Notes under the pieces: model-generated
Database searches by the model: none
What the model was told of the DNA's origin: nothing
The model's input: only the letters and a program-made list of their open reading frames with translations
Source: Novosphingobium sp. BW1
GTDB lineage: Bacteria; Pseudomonadota; Alphaproteobacteria; Sphingomonadales; Sphingomonadaceae
Assembly: GCF_008107685.1 (NCBI RefSeq)
Contig: NZ_VIRF01000060.1
Coordinates: 1-64,000, forward strand
DNA length: 64,000 nt
Direction: 5' to 3'
Made by a program: the position numbers and the translations under genes
Part shown: one piece after another, positions 27,074-36,234 of the stretch
Layout of the letters: every line of letters starts with the position of its first letter
How positions within the stretch are numbered: the stretch's first letter is position 1

Positions 27074-28204
27074 TCAGGAAAGCATGTCGCGGCCGATCTT
27101 TTCGACCGAGGTGACACCTCCCAGGGCCATCGTGACCTGCATGCCTTGGGCGATCAGGTCGAGAAGGTGCGCAACGCCAGCCTCACCTTGTGCGGCCAGC
27201 GCATAGACATAGGCGCGGCCCAGCAGAACTCCCTGAGCGCCGAGCGCTAGCATGCGCACGACATCGAGCCCGGTGCGCACCCCCCCATCGACCAGTACTG
27301 TCAGGTCATCCCCGACCGCTTCGGCAATCGCGGGAAGGGCTTTTGCGCTGGCCAGCGCACCGTCGAGTTGACGCCCGCCGTGGTTCGAAACCACGATTCC
27401 GTCAGCCCCGAACCGAACCGCGTCGCGCGCGTCCGCGGGATCGAGAATGCCCTTCACGATCATCTCGCCCTTCCACATGTCGCGGATCCATTCGAGATCC
27501 GACCAGGTGATCGAGGGGTCGAAATTGGCGCCTAGCCAACCGATGTAATCGGACAGATCCGTGGGCATGCCCCGATAGTCCGAAATATTGCCCAGATTAT
27601 GGGGGCGGCCCATGAGACCTACATCGATGCTCCAGCGCGGATGGGTCATCGCCTGCAATGCGCGGCGCAGCGAAGCGGCCGGGCCGCTCATGCCCGAATG
27701 GGCATCGCGGTAACGCGCACCGGGCAGCGGCATGTCGACCGTGAATACAAGTTTGGTCACGCCTAAGGCCTGCGCACGTTCGAGGACATGGCGCATGAAG
27801 CCCCGGTCCTTGAGGACATAGAGCTGGAACCAGACCTGCCCACCACTGGCAGCTACGACATCCGCGAGCGGGCAGACGCTGACCGTGGAGAGGATATAGG
27901 GCACTTTCGCCGCGTGGGCCGCGCGGGCCACCTGAAGTTCGCCGCGCCGACGCATCATTCCGCCCAGCCCGATCGGGGCCAGCATCACCGGCATCGCCAG
28001 ATCTTCGCCGAACAGCCGCGTTTTCAGGCTGAGATCGGAAACATTGCGCAATACGCGTTGGCGCGGATGGACCTGCCCGAGAGCTGACTGATTGGCGGCC
28101 AATGTTTCCTCGCCGAAGGCGCCACCGTCGAGATAGTCGAACAGGAACGGCGGCAGGCGCCGCCGTGCGGCTTCGCGAAAGTCCAGGGGCGAGGAAATGA
28201 TCAT
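27074..28204 (-). CDS. lldD: FMN-dependent alpha-hydroxy-acid dehydrogenase, L-lactate dehydrogenase-like
   Basis: 376 residues; ATG overlaps the kinase stop (ATGA). Family marks: [17 protein letters not shown] at the N-terminus, [26 protein letters not shown] (active-site Lys region), [11 protein letters not shown] (catalytic His and Arg) and [17 protein letters not shown] for FMN phosphate. It would oxidise L-lactate to pyruvate with electrons to the respiratory chain. That makes sense if the FAH-type hydrolase releases L-lactate from the deoxy-sugar. Last gene of the nine-gene operon. Confidence 0.9.
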   Translation of the reverse strand: MIISSPLDFREAARRRLPPFLFDYLDGGAFGEETLAANQSALGQVHPRQRVLRNVSDLSLKTRLFGEDLAMPVMLAPIGLGGMMRRRGELQVARAAHAAKVPYILSTVSVCPLADVVAASGGQVWFQLYVLKDRGFMRHVLERAQALGVTKLVFTVDMPLPGARYRDAHSGMSGPAASLRRALQAMTHPRWSIDVGLMGRPHNLGNISDYRGMPTDLSDYIGWLGANFDPSITWSDLEWIRDMWKGEMIVKGILDPADARDAVRFGADGIVVSNHGGRQLDGALASAKALPAIAEAVGDDLTVLVDGGVRTGLDVVRMLALGAQGVLLGRAYVYALAAQGEAGVAHLLDLIAQGMQVTMALGGVTSVEKIGRDMLS

Positions 28205-29049
28205 GGCTGGGACCTCAGGCTTCTGTCTGGCGCAAGTTGCAGGACCAGGTCCGCCCGCGCTGGCATCTCGTCGAGAATATTACGGGTAAGGCGTTCGTAG
28301 TGCTGCACGAAGCGGTCGAGCCGCGGGGCATCCATGACCTCGCGCCCTGCCTCCGAAGAAGCCGATAGGCGCGTGCGCAACTCGGCCTCCTGCTCTCCGC
28401 GCCAGCCTCTCACGACCTCGAAACCGGGCGCGGCGAGCAGGACAAGGCGGTCGATGGCCTCGAAAAGCGGTGCGTAGTGGCACGCAAGCGCGGTGTTGAC
28501 GTGCCTGCGCCAGGTCCCTTCGGGATCTTCCTCGCGTTCCAGCGCGTTGACCGGGGGCGAGAGCTGCGGTTCGGTCTGCGGGCGTGCACCGACGCACCAT
28601 CCCTCGAAAATGAGAACATCGAGCGGCGCGTCAACCGGCTCACCCTGAGGGGCAGGCTCGTCACGGCCTTTGTCGAAGCGGGGCAGGACCAGCGGCAAGG
28701 TGCCTGCCCGCAGCGCGGCAAGAAGGGCACATCCGCGTGTGACATCGTGCGTACCGGGGACCCCGCGCGTGGCGAACAGGGGGTGCACCGTCGCGGCAAG
28801 ATCCTGGCGCTGGACTCGGCCAAGGTAGAGGTCGTCGATCGAGAGGATACCGGCGCGCATTCCCATTCCGCCAAGCCGCTCGGCGAGCCAGGCCGCCAGC
28901 GTCGACTTGCCCGAGCCTTGTGCGCCGCATAGCCCCAGGATCAGCGGGCGCGGGTGGTCGTGTCCCAACCACCCGGTCAGTGCGGCGAGCACGGCCTCCC
29001 CGGCCGGATAGGCTTCAGGCGACGGGATCAAGGAGTGGTTCTCCGGCAA
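28201..29049 (-). CDS. P-loop kinase, D-glycerate 3-kinase-like
   Basis: Up to 282 residues. No ATG is available: TTG at 29047-29049 gives the longest form, TTG at 29029-29031 follows a GGAG, and GTG at 28992 is a third option. Walker A is [10 protein letters not shown] (residues 41-50), followed by [21 protein letters not shown] and [12 protein letters not shown] (Walker B-like), the pattern of plant/yeast-type glycerate kinases and related uridine-kinase-fold enzymes. Overlaps the end of the hydroxyacid dehydrogenase gene by up to 35 bases. With a glyoxylate/hydroxypyruvate-type reductase next to it, a glycerate branch is possible; substrate unproven. Confidence 0.8.
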   Translation of the reverse strand: MPENHSLIPSPEAYPAGEAVLAALTGWLGHDHPRPLILGLCGAQGSGKSTLAAWLAERLGGMGMRAGILSIDDLYLGRVQRQDLAATVHPLFATRGVPGTHDVTRGCALLAALRAGTLPLVLPRFDKGRDEPAPQGEPVDAPLDVLIFEGWCVGARPQTEPQLSPPVNALEREEDPEGTWRRHVNTALACHYAPLFEAIDRLVLLAAPGFEVVRGWRGEQEAELRTRLSASSEAGREVMDAPRLDRFVQHYERLTRNILDEMPARADLVLQLAPDRSLRSQP

Positions 29050-29971
29050 AGAAGCGATCGAGGTTATCGGCCACTTTCATGCCCATGGCTGTACGCGCTT
29101 CCAGCGTCGCACTGCCCAGATGTGGCAGAAGTACCGCATTGGGCAAGCGCATCAGGGCAGGGTTCACCTTCGGCTCGGCCTCATAAACGTCGAGCGCGGC
29201 CGCGGCGATCGTGCGGCTGGCAAGGGCCCTGGCAAGAGCCGCTTCGTCAATCAGTGAGCCGCGCCCTGTGTTGACCAGCACCGCATGGGCGGGCATGCGC
29301 GTCAGCATTGCGGCATCGATCATGTGACGTGTTCCGGGTCCGCCGGGAGCGTGAAGGGAAAGCACGTCGGCACGCTCGGCCAGCTCGCCAAGGCTGGCGT
29401 AATAGGCCTCCTGGGGCATGTCGGGTACTGCGCGTCGGCTGTGGTAGGCGATTTCCATGCCAAAGGCGCGGGCCCGATCCGTCACTGCACGGGCAATCCG
29501 TCCAAAGCCGACGAGGCCGAGGAGCTTGCCGTCGAGTGAGCGACCCAGCAGGTGCGTCGGGCGCCATCCGGCCCAGTCGCCCGAGCGCAGTTCGCGTTCC
29601 CCTTCTCCGGCACGGCGCATGGCCATCAGGATAAGCGTCATCGCGATGTCGGCGGTCGCTTCGGTCAGGACATCGGGCGTGTTGCTGATCGCGATACCTT
29701 GTTCACGGGCGGCGGACAGGTCAATATGTTCGAAGCCGGCGCCATAGTTGCCCACGATGCGCGCGCGCCGCCCCTCCGCGGCAAGGACGTTTCGGGTGAT
29801 TTTGTCGGTCACGGTGGGGCAGAGCGCATCGTGCGAGCGCATTGCCGCAATCATCTCGGCTTCGTCGAGTGGCGTGTCGGCTTCGTTCAGTGTCACGTCG
29901 TAGGTTGCGGCGAGCCGCTCCTCGACGATGCGGGGCCAGCGACGGGTCAGCAGAATTCTGGGCCTGGTCAT
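29015..29971 (-). CDS. D-2-hydroxyacid dehydrogenase (glyoxylate/hydroxypyruvate reductase-like)
   Basis: 318 residues from ATG 29969-29971, which shares a base with the upstream stop (TGATG). Rossmann GLVGFGRIARAV near residue 145, catalytic Arg in LVNTGRGSLID, Glu in DVYEAEP and His in LLPHLGSAT complete the family triad. NAD(P)-dependent reduction of glyoxylate or hydroxypyruvate is the likely reaction. The partner kinase gene follows. Confidence 0.9.
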   Translation of the reverse strand: MTRPRILLTRRWPRIVEERLAATYDVTLNEADTPLDEAEMIAAMRSHDALCPTVTDKITRNVLAAEGRRARIVGNYGAGFEHIDLSAAREQGIAISNTPDVLTEATADIAMTLILMAMRRAGEGERELRSGDWAGWRPTHLLGRSLDGKLLGLVGFGRIARAVTDRARAFGMEIAYHSRRAVPDMPQEAYYASLGELAERADVLSLHAPGGPGTRHMIDAAMLTRMPAHAVLVNTGRGSLIDEAALARALASRTIAAAALDVYEAEPKVNPALMRLPNAVLLPHLGSATLEARTAMGMKVADNLDRFFAGEPLLDPVA

Positions 29972-31143
29972 CAGATCAGTCCTCGTTGCGCGAGGTTTCG
30001 CATCAGTGCGGCGGCACCGAACGTCCAAGCTTCGCAAGCATCTGTCGCCTGAACACGATTGGCAAGCGTACCCAGGGCTGCACAGTGGATGCGCACCTCG
30101 TCACCCACGGCATGGGTAAAGCCGCGTCCCACCTCGCCCCGGTCCTGGGTCGGCGCGAACAGTGTACCCAGAAAGAGCACCAGGCCGTCGGGATAGGGAT
30201 GGTGGACGTTGCAGGCCTGGCTCGCAAGTTCGGCGGGGCTGCGGCTTATCTCACGCATCTGGGAATGGCCCTCCAGGCGAAAGCCGTCCTCTCCCTGGAC
30301 TGTCAGTGTCAAGCTGAGCTGCTCCACGGCCGAAAGATCGAAATCACCTTCGAAAAGGCGCACGAAAGGCCCGATAGCGGCCGCCGCATTGTTGTCCTTG
30401 GCCTTGCCCAGCAGCAGTGCCGAGCGCCCCTCGACATCGCGCAAGTTCACATCGTTGCCCAGCGTCGCACCCAGAATCCGGCCATCCGAGGCGATCACCA
30501 GCACGACTTCGGGCTCGGGATTGTTCCAGTCCGAGGCCGGATGGACGCCGATATGATGCCCCGCGCCTACGCTTGCCAGAGGCTGCGCCTTGGTGAAGAT
30601 TTCGGCATCAGGACCGATGCCGACTTCAAGGTACTGACTCCAGGCACCAGCCTCGATCAGCGTCTGCTTGAGCGCCATTGCCGCAGGCGAGCCGGGCTGG
30701 AGGCGGCGCAGGTCATCGCCCACCAGCGCCTGCACCTGGGCGCGGATCGTCTCGGCCGCACCAGCATCGCCGCGGGCGCGTTCCTCGATCACGCGTTCGA
30801 GCATCGAGGTCGCGAAAGTGACACCGGCAGCCTTGACCGCCTGCAGATCGACCGGAGCCAGCAGCCATGGCCGTGTCGGCTCACGCGCCTGCGGGTCGCT
30901 GTTGCCAAGGATGACGTCAACAGGACCGAGGCTCTCCCCGTGCGCGGCGCGCAAGGCTTCGGTTGGATTGGCGCTCTCGCACAAGTCCCGAACGGTCGGG
31001 AAAGCATGTGATATGTCGGTGAGCAGCTCACCGTCGACGCGCACAACCGACGGACCGGCAAGGTCGGGGCGCCAGACACGTCCCACGAGCAGGGCTGCGG
31101 GGTCTTCGGGCAAGATGGCGCGAGGGGAAAGATCGAGAGGCAT
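29971..31143 (-). CDS. FAH-family 2-keto-3-deoxy-sugar-acid dehydratase, XylX-like
   Basis: 390 residues. The sequence follows the Caulobacter XylX (2-keto-3-deoxy-D-xylonate dehydratase) pattern as I remember it: LLAPVDLQAVKAAGVTFATS, ERVIEERARGDAG, YLEVGIGPDAEIFTKAQPL, DWNNPEPEVVLV, GNDVNLRDVEGRSALLL and the C-terminal WTFGAAALMRNL. Those enzymes make alpha-keto acid semialdehydes in Weimberg-type pathways. It implies that this operon also handles a pentonate-like or second sugar acid, or that a XylX-type dehydratase has been adapted to a deoxyhexonate. Three bases separate it from the upstream gene. Confidence 0.82.
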   Translation of the reverse strand: MPLDLSPRAILPEDPAALLVGRVWRPDLAGPSVVRVDGELLTDISHAFPTVRDLCESANPTEALRAAHGESLGPVDVILGNSDPQAREPTRPWLLAPVDLQAVKAAGVTFATSMLERVIEERARGDAGAAETIRAQVQALVGDDLRRLQPGSPAAMALKQTLIEAGAWSQYLEVGIGPDAEIFTKAQPLASVGAGHHIGVHPASDWNNPEPEVVLVIASDGRILGATLGNDVNLRDVEGRSALLLGKAKDNNAAAAIGPFVRLFEGDFDLSAVEQLSLTLTVQGEDGFRLEGHSQMREISRSPAELASQACNVHHPYPDGLVLFLGTLFAPTQDRGEVGRGFTHAVGDEVRIHCAALGTLANRVQATDACEAWTFGAAALMRNLAQRGLI

Positions 31144-31146
31144 GGC

Positions 31147-31917
31147 TCAGCGTCTCCTGAAAACGGGGGGGCGGCGTTCGGCGAAGGCCGCGCGCCCCTC
31201 TGCCGCGTCTTCGGTGGCGAAGCAGATGGCCTGGAGATCACGTTCGTATTCGATGGCCTTCTCGTAGGGCATCTGGTGCGCGGCGCGCAGGTTCAGCTTG
31301 GCCGTCTCCGCCGCGATCGGCGCGCGCTGCGCGATCTGCGTCGCGACCTCACGGGCGCGCGGCATCAAGGTCTGGGGGGAGGTGACCTCGCTGACGAGCC
31401 CCCAGGCCAGGGCCTGTTCGGCTGTGACCATCTCGCCTGTAAAAAGCATCAGGGCCGCGTTCGACATTCCCATCGACTGGGCAAGCCCCACGGCCATGCC
31501 TCCCCCTCCGATCCATCCCAGCTTGATCTCGGGGGCGGCGAAACGGGCACTGGAAGAGGCGATGCGGATATCGCAAGCCATCGCCGTTTCCAGACCGCCG
31601 CCAAGGGCATAGCCATTGATCGCGGCGATGACCGGCTTGCGGCAGGCGCGCAGGGCATCGCAATAGTCCTCGCGGTTGCGAAAGTCCCAGGGCGTAGCAT
31701 ACGCATCAAGCGTCGAAATGTCCGAGCCCGCACTGAATGCCTTGGGCCCTGCCCCGGTCACGATCAGGCAGCGCACCTCGTCGCTGGAGTTACAGGTTGC
31801 TACGGCCTCGACTAGCCCCCGGGCCATGTCCGGCGTCATCGCGTTGAGCTTGTCGGGGCGCTCCAGCGTGAGCGTGGCAACGTGGTCGGCGATCTCGAAG
31901 CGCAGATGGGCGCTCAT
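31147..31917 (-). CDS. Enoyl-CoA hydratase/isomerase (crotonase) family protein
   Basis: 256 residues; ATG overlaps the upstream stop (ATGA). Crotonase marks: AFSAGSDIS (first oxyanion-hole NH), NGYALGGGLETAMACDIRIA (second NH and first Glu) and FAAPEIKLGWIGGGG (second Glu). Both acid/base Glu positions are kept, so hydratase activity is possible. Its place in a sugar-acid operon beside a CoA-transferase is unusual and suggests a CoA-thioester intermediate. Confidence 0.9.
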   Translation of the reverse strand: MSAHLRFEIADHVATLTLERPDKLNAMTPDMARGLVEAVATCNSSDEVRCLIVTGAGPKAFSAGSDISTLDAYATPWDFRNREDYCDALRACRKPVIAAINGYALGGGLETAMACDIRIASSSARFAAPEIKLGWIGGGGMAVGLAQSMGMSNAALMLFTGEMVTAEQALAWGLVSEVTSPQTLMPRAREVATQIAQRAPIAAETAKLNLRAAHQMPYEKAIEYERDLQAICFATEDAAEGRAAFAERRPPVFRRR

Positions 31918-33038
31918 GTCCTGGTTCCTTTTTCGTGGTGACGGGCATACGCGGCTTCGATCGCGTCGAGAACGGGCCCGCTGCCTTCCCCGAGGAGGAG
32001 CCCTTCGCGCAGGCGCCGGGCGATCTCGGTCTGCAAGGCGATGGCACCATCGTGCCGCGGGCGCAGAGCTGCGTTTTCCAGTGTCGCACGGGTCGCGCTG
32101 TAGAAGTTCCCGGCTGCAGCATCGCAGGCGCTATCACTCCACGCTACATGAAGGGCAGGCTGTCCGGCGTTGGCGGGAATGAAGCGGCATTGCGTTTCAC
32201 TCGACATGAGCCAGCGCAGATGCCGGCACAGGGCCTCCGTCACGGGGGCCCGGCGCGACACCGCGATCCCCGTCCCGCCCAGGATCGACCCTATCCCGGC
32301 CGGACCACGCGGCGCGTCGGCGAAGCGCACGCGACCGCTGCTTGCGTAGTTGACATAGCCGTAGACCAGCGGGACAAGCGCAAGATCATCCCCCGCAGCC
32401 AGGGCTTCTAGCAGCGTAATGGGGTTGTGCCCTGCGTGTTCGCGGGTGGTCTGTGTCGTCAGGGCCTGCATGATAGCGTAAGCCTCTCGTCCCGCCTCGG
32501 GCGTGACGAAGCGGTCGTTCGGCCGGCTGCGGCCCTGGAAGGCGGCGGCAATGGACTGGAAGGTCAGAGCCGCGTGGGGACCGGACAACGAGAGCGCGAC
32601 GCGCAGCTTGCCGGCAAGCGCAAGGACTTCGTCCCAGGTGCGCGGAACATCTTCCACTGCACCAGGCGTGAAAGCCATGACCTGACTTGCCGCATCGAGC
32701 GGAAGGGCCCAGTGCGCTCCGCCATAGCCGTAACTGGCCATCGAAGGGCCAATGGTATCACGCGTCAGCGCCGCGACGTCTTCGGCACCCAGAATGTCCT
32801 CCATCGGGCGCAAGCATTCGCCAGCCAGCGCTTCCCCAATGTGGGGGTGGTCGAGTACGATGAGATCGTAATTCGCGGCGAGATCGACGATGGGGTGGGA
32901 TTCGAAACCTTCGAGCGGATGACGCTGCCAATGTATCGAAAGGCCGTGCCCCGGTGCGACCTGGGCCGCTGCGGCATCAAGTGCCTGATAGCCGCGGGGA
33001 TGGTCCCAGGTCAGGCCAAGGTAGCGAGGCGCGCTCAT
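31914..33038 (-). CDS. Solute-binding-type protein lacking a signal peptide
   Basis: 374 residues beginning MSAPRYLGLTWDHPRGYQAL, without any hydrophobic leader; the start is fixed by a 4-base ATGA overlap with the CoA-transferase gene. The body resembles carbohydrate ABC transporter binding proteins of the extracellular type 1 class (LIVLDHPHIGEAL, VLPLDAASQVMAFTP-like ALPLDAASQVMAFTPGAV, a WDEVLALAGKL stretch and GIGSILGGTGIAVSRRA). No ABC permease or ATPase is encoded nearby. It may be a cytoplasmic sensor, carrier or enzyme derived from a binding protein. Confidence 0.8.
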   Translation of the reverse strand: MSAPRYLGLTWDHPRGYQALDAAAAQVAPGHGLSIHWQRHPLEGFESHPIVDLAANYDLIVLDHPHIGEALAGECLRPMEDILGAEDVAALTRDTIGPSMASYGYGGAHWALPLDAASQVMAFTPGAVEDVPRTWDEVLALAGKLRVALSLSGPHAALTFQSIAAAFQGRSRPNDRFVTPEAGREAYAIMQALTTQTTREHAGHNPITLLEALAAGDDLALVPLVYGYVNYASSGRVRFADAPRGPAGIGSILGGTGIAVSRRAPVTEALCRHLRWLMSSETQCRFIPANAGQPALHVAWSDSACDAAAGNFYSATRATLENAALRPRHDGAIALQTEIARRLREGLLLGEGSGPVLDAIEAAYARHHEKGTRT

Positions 33039-34225
33039 GCGTGCTGGCGCACCACGCCCGATTCGATCAACTTGGCGATTTCCTGCTCGCTGCGTCCCGT
33101 CTCAGCCAGTACGTCGTGGCTGTGCTCACCTACCAGCGGCGCGCCGCGCGTGATTGCACAGGGCGTGGCGGAAAAGCGGATGGGGAATCCGGGTACCTTC
33201 ACGCGGCCCTCGGTGGGATGCTCGTACTCCACGAACGTGCCGTTGTGCTTGATCTGTGGGTCCTCAAGGAGGTCGGCATAGCCGTAAACGGGGCCGCACC
33301 ATATGTCGGCCTGGCGAAACTTTGCGAGCCAATGCTGTGTGCTGGCCGTCACGAGGTGTTCGCGCACGCGGGCGAAGATAGCATCGCGCTGGGTCCAACC
33401 ATCGCGCTCTTCCTCAAGTTCGGCGAAGAACGGGTCGTCAAGTTCGCGTGCGAGCGCTTTGAGCGGCGCCATGGCCAGCGTCATGTAGCCATCGCTGGTG
33501 GCAAAGACCCCATATGGCGCACGGATGTAGCTGTGAGCATGGGGTTCCGCCGAGCGGGACTGGGGCTTGTGGCCCACGGTGAAGACGGACAGCTCCTGCA
33601 TCTGTATGGTCGTGATTGCATCGAGCATATTGACCTGAACCAGCTGTCCCTCGCCTGTGCGTTCGCGATGGAAGAGTGCTGCCAGAGCCCCTTCGAAGGC
33701 GTTGTAGGCCGCCACGGCATCAACCAGGTATTGCCCTGCCGGACTGGGCGGAGTGCCCTCCACGCCGGTCGAGAGCATGGCTCCCGACATTCCTTGCAGC
33801 AGCAGGTCCTGGCCCGGCAGGTTGCGGTAGGGGCCGTCCTCGCCGTAACCCGACATCGAGACGTAGATGAGGCGTGGATTGATTGCGCTGAGCGTGGCGT
33901 AATCGACGCCCAGGCGTTCGGCCACCCCTGGCCGGTAGTTCTGGAGGAAGACGTCGGCGTTCTTTACCAGATCGAGCAGAACCGCCTTGCCTTCGGGCGA
34001 CTTGAGGTCGATCGCGAGCGAGCGCTTGTTGCGGTTGAGTGAGAGGAAGGAGACGTTGATGCGGTTGCCCTGCGCCCCTCCGGCGGATGCATGGCGCTGC
34101 CATTCGCCGCTTGTCGGTTCAACCTTGACGACATCCGCGCCCATGTCGCCGAGCCGTTGCGCGGCGAAAGGACCGGCCATCGCGATGGAGCAGTCAAGTA
34201 CCCGGATATCCTTGAGAATTGTCAT
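33035..34225 (-). CDS. CaiB/BaiF (family III) CoA-transferase
   Basis: 396 residues from ATG 34223-34225 (MTILKDIRVLDCSIAMAGPFAAQRL); a TTG 10 codons upstream is less likely. Family marks: AAQRLGDMGADVVKVEP, NRNKRSLAIDLKSPEG, NYRPGVAERLG, GYGEDGPY and the probable catalytic Asp in PAGQYLVDAVAAYNAF. These enzymes move CoA between carboxylic acids through an aspartyl-CoA intermediate. It overlaps the binding-protein gene and precedes the crotonase, giving a compact CoA module inside a sugar operon. Confidence 0.9.
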   Translation of the reverse strand: MTILKDIRVLDCSIAMAGPFAAQRLGDMGADVVKVEPTSGEWQRHASAGGAQGNRINVSFLSLNRNKRSLAIDLKSPEGKAVLLDLVKNADVFLQNYRPGVAERLGVDYATLSAINPRLIYVSMSGYGEDGPYRNLPGQDLLLQGMSGAMLSTGVEGTPPSPAGQYLVDAVAAYNAFEGALAALFHRERTGEGQLVQVNMLDAITTIQMQELSVFTVGHKPQSRSAEPHAHSYIRAPYGVFATSDGYMTLAMAPLKALARELDDPFFAELEEERDGWTQRDAIFARVREHLVTASTQHWLAKFRQADIWCGPVYGYADLLEDPQIKHNGTFVEYEHPTEGRVKVPGFPIRFSATPCAITRGAPLVGEHSHDVLAETGRSEQEIAKLIESGVVRQHA

Positions 34226-34239
34226 GTGTCTGGTGCCCT

Positions 34240-34986
34240 TCAGGACATGGTCCAACCGCCGTTGACGTGCAGCGTCTGGCCCGTGATGAAACCTGCCTCG
34301 TCGGCAGCGAAGAAGCCAATGGCGTGGGCGATGTCAGAGGCGCGCCCGCGCCGCTTGATTGCCTGCGCCTCAAGGACCATCGCCTCGTAGCCCGCCGGGT
34401 CGGGATGGATCTTCTCGGCATCGGTCGGGAAGGCGCCGGGAGCGATCGCGTTGACCGTGATCCCCCAGCCTCCGAACTCGCGCGCCCAGGCCCGGGTCAG
34501 GCCGATCAGTGCGCCCTTGGACGCGACATAGGGCGCAAGGTTGGCCCAGCCGCCCGAAATGGTGATGGAGGATATGTTGATGATCCGTCCGAAGCCCTTG
34601 GCGCGCATGCCCGGAAGAGCGCGTTGCACGGCCACAACCCCGGCATCGACATTGATGCGCTGGACGTACTGGTACTCCTCGATAGAAAGGTCCTCGAACG
34701 ACTTGGAGGGGTAGATGGCCGCGTTGTTGATGAGGACATCGATACCCCCGAAGCGTTCGACGAAACCGTCGAGTGTGGCCTCCAGTCCATCGAGATCGGC
34801 GAGGTCGCAGCGCGACACTGTAAGCGAGCCGGGGCCGTGGCCTTGCGCGGCAGCTTCGAGGGCGGCGATCTTGGCCACGTTGTTGTCGAGTGCGATGACG
34901 TTTGCGCCACGAGCGAGGAGTTGCAGGCTCGTTTCGAGCCCGAGCCCGCCAGCCGCTCCGGTGTAGAGGACGGTGCGGCCCTTCAT
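34240..34986 (-). CDS. Short-chain dehydrogenase/reductase
   Basis: 248 residues; start overlaps the DUF4432 stop (ATGA). Cofactor motif TGAAGGLG (residues 10-17), NNAA, ISSITISG and catalytic YVASK, with a C-terminal GGWTMS. NAD(P)-dependent oxidation of a hydroxyl on a sugar or sugar acid is likely. It is only distantly like the SDR at 24178, so the locus encodes two separate dehydrogenation steps. Confidence 0.88.
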   Translation of the reverse strand: MKGRTVLYTGAAGGLGLETSLQLLARGANVIALDNNVAKIAALEAAAQGHGPGSLTVSRCDLADLDGLEATLDGFVERFGGIDVLINNAAIYPSKSFEDLSIEEYQYVQRINVDAGVVAVQRALPGMRAKGFGRIINISSITISGGWANLAPYVASKGALIGLTRAWAREFGGWGITVNAIAPGAFPTDAEKIHPDPAGYEAMVLEAQAIKRRGRASDIAHAIGFFAADEAGFITGQTLHVNGGWTMS

Positions 34987-36161
34987 AGGGCACCTGCCAG
35001 AGAGGGGAAGTTCCCGGTCGGCGCAGGATAGTCCTCAGCAGGCTGGCGCGCGCAGTCCTCGATCCGGGCGATGGCCGCGGATACCGCGTCGGCGTCGGGG
35101 AGGACGCGCAGGACCGTCTCATAGATCCGCTCTTCCCCATGGTCGAGCTCGATCAGTTCACCGCGCTCACGGGCGAAGTCCTTGCCATGCACGTGGTTTG
35201 TCGAAGGTTCAATGCCCACCGCGTAGTGCCCGGCATGCAGGTTTTGCCATTCGAACATGCACGGGAACTGGTCTTTGCGGGTAAGGACGCTGAAGCCAAG
35301 GCCAATCCGTTCGTTGACAATGGCCACTTCGACCTGCCCCTGGGCATCGGGCACCATCTCGTGCTGCCAGACCTGTTCGTGGAAGTTGACGATGGGCGCG
35401 GGCAGCGTGCGGTAGCCGACACCCTGCTTCCTGTAATTCTCGGCGTGAGCCGCCCAGAGCACCTCACTTACAGGCGCTACGTAGCGCGCGCCCTCGGCAA
35501 CGACGGGATGGCCGACGTTGATGTGGTAGCAGAACATGTGCGGGGTCGTGTAGAACCCGTGGTTGACGACGCGGTCGGTTAGCCGGATCTCGTCGCTGCC
35601 CAGGTCCGCCTCGATCCGCCGGACGAGGTGCAGGTCTTCGCCGAACACCGTGGCCTGGCGGACGATGCCTTCGGCCCAGAATGTACAGACATCCCCGGTC
35701 CAGCGCTCTCCGTAGCCGGTCAATTGCGCCGGGATGGTGCCGACGCGGCCATGCAGTGAGGAGGCGACCTTCTCGCGCGGGGCGTAGTGGTAGTGGCTGG
35801 CCGTATCCTCATGCATGAACAGGATGTGGTCGAGCCCGCAGGTCACGTTCAGCCCGGACATCGCCCGAAACCATCCGAGCCCATCCTCGCCTTCATAATC
35901 GTGCAGGGAGGGGTGGCGAAAGCCAGACGGTGAATGCCATCCGATCGCCCGTCCGGCGTGTTCACACTCGGCGATGTCCATTGCTCGGTCCACCATCACG
36001 GTGAAGCGCAGACCCGTGCCGGTGCGGAATTCCAGCATTCTGACGCCCCGCTCGGCCCCGTCGGCCAGCGTCATGAGCCGCACGCCCGCGAACTGTGAAA
36101 GCGATCCGGTGTGCGCCGCAAGGTGCCTTCGTGGCACTTGGGCCCCGTACAACCAGGCCAT
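34983..36161 (-). CDS. DUF4432 aldose-1-epimerase-like protein
   Basis: 392 residues from ATG 36159-36161 with GGGAG upstream. Sequence blocks FTVMVDRAMDIAECEHAGRAIGWHSPSG, MSGLNVTCGLDHI, YHINVGHPVV (His) and VGIEPSTNHVHGKDFARERGELIELDHGEERIY match the galactose-mutarotase-like beta-sandwich of DUF4432. His and Glu/Asp positions suitable for epimerase chemistry are present. First gene of the minus-strand operon; divergent from the RhaM-like mutarotase gene, so two different mutarotase-type proteins share one control region. Confidence 0.85.
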   Translation of the reverse strand: MAWLYGAQVPRRHLAAHTGSLSQFAGVRLMTLADGAERGVRMLEFRTGTGLRFTVMVDRAMDIAECEHAGRAIGWHSPSGFRHPSLHDYEGEDGLGWFRAMSGLNVTCGLDHILFMHEDTASHYHYAPREKVASSLHGRVGTIPAQLTGYGERWTGDVCTFWAEGIVRQATVFGEDLHLVRRIEADLGSDEIRLTDRVVNHGFYTTPHMFCYHINVGHPVVAEGARYVAPVSEVLWAAHAENYRKQGVGYRTLPAPIVNFHEQVWQHEMVPDAQGQVEVAIVNERIGLGFSVLTRKDQFPCMFEWQNLHAGHYAVGIEPSTNHVHGKDFARERGELIELDHGEERIYETVLRVLPDADAVSAAIARIEDCARQPAEDYPAPTGNFPSLAGAL

Positions 36162-36178
36162 TCCTGCTCCCTTCATCT

Positions 36179-36194
36179 TGTAAGATGTATGATG
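36179..36194. promoter_or_regulatory. Candidate FadR-type operator site C
   Basis: TGTAAGATGTATGATG: the right arm TATGATG is perfect against the proposed CATNATA-NN-TATNATG consensus, the left arm matches 3 of 6. It sits between divergent starts at 36161 and 36235, and a wider inverted repeat TTCATC...GATGAA surrounds it. Likely controls the nine-gene operon and the mutarotase. Confidence 0.5.
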
Positions 36195-36234
36195 AATACG
36201 TAGGAAGGGGAGGCACGTCAACAGGGAGAGTTCA

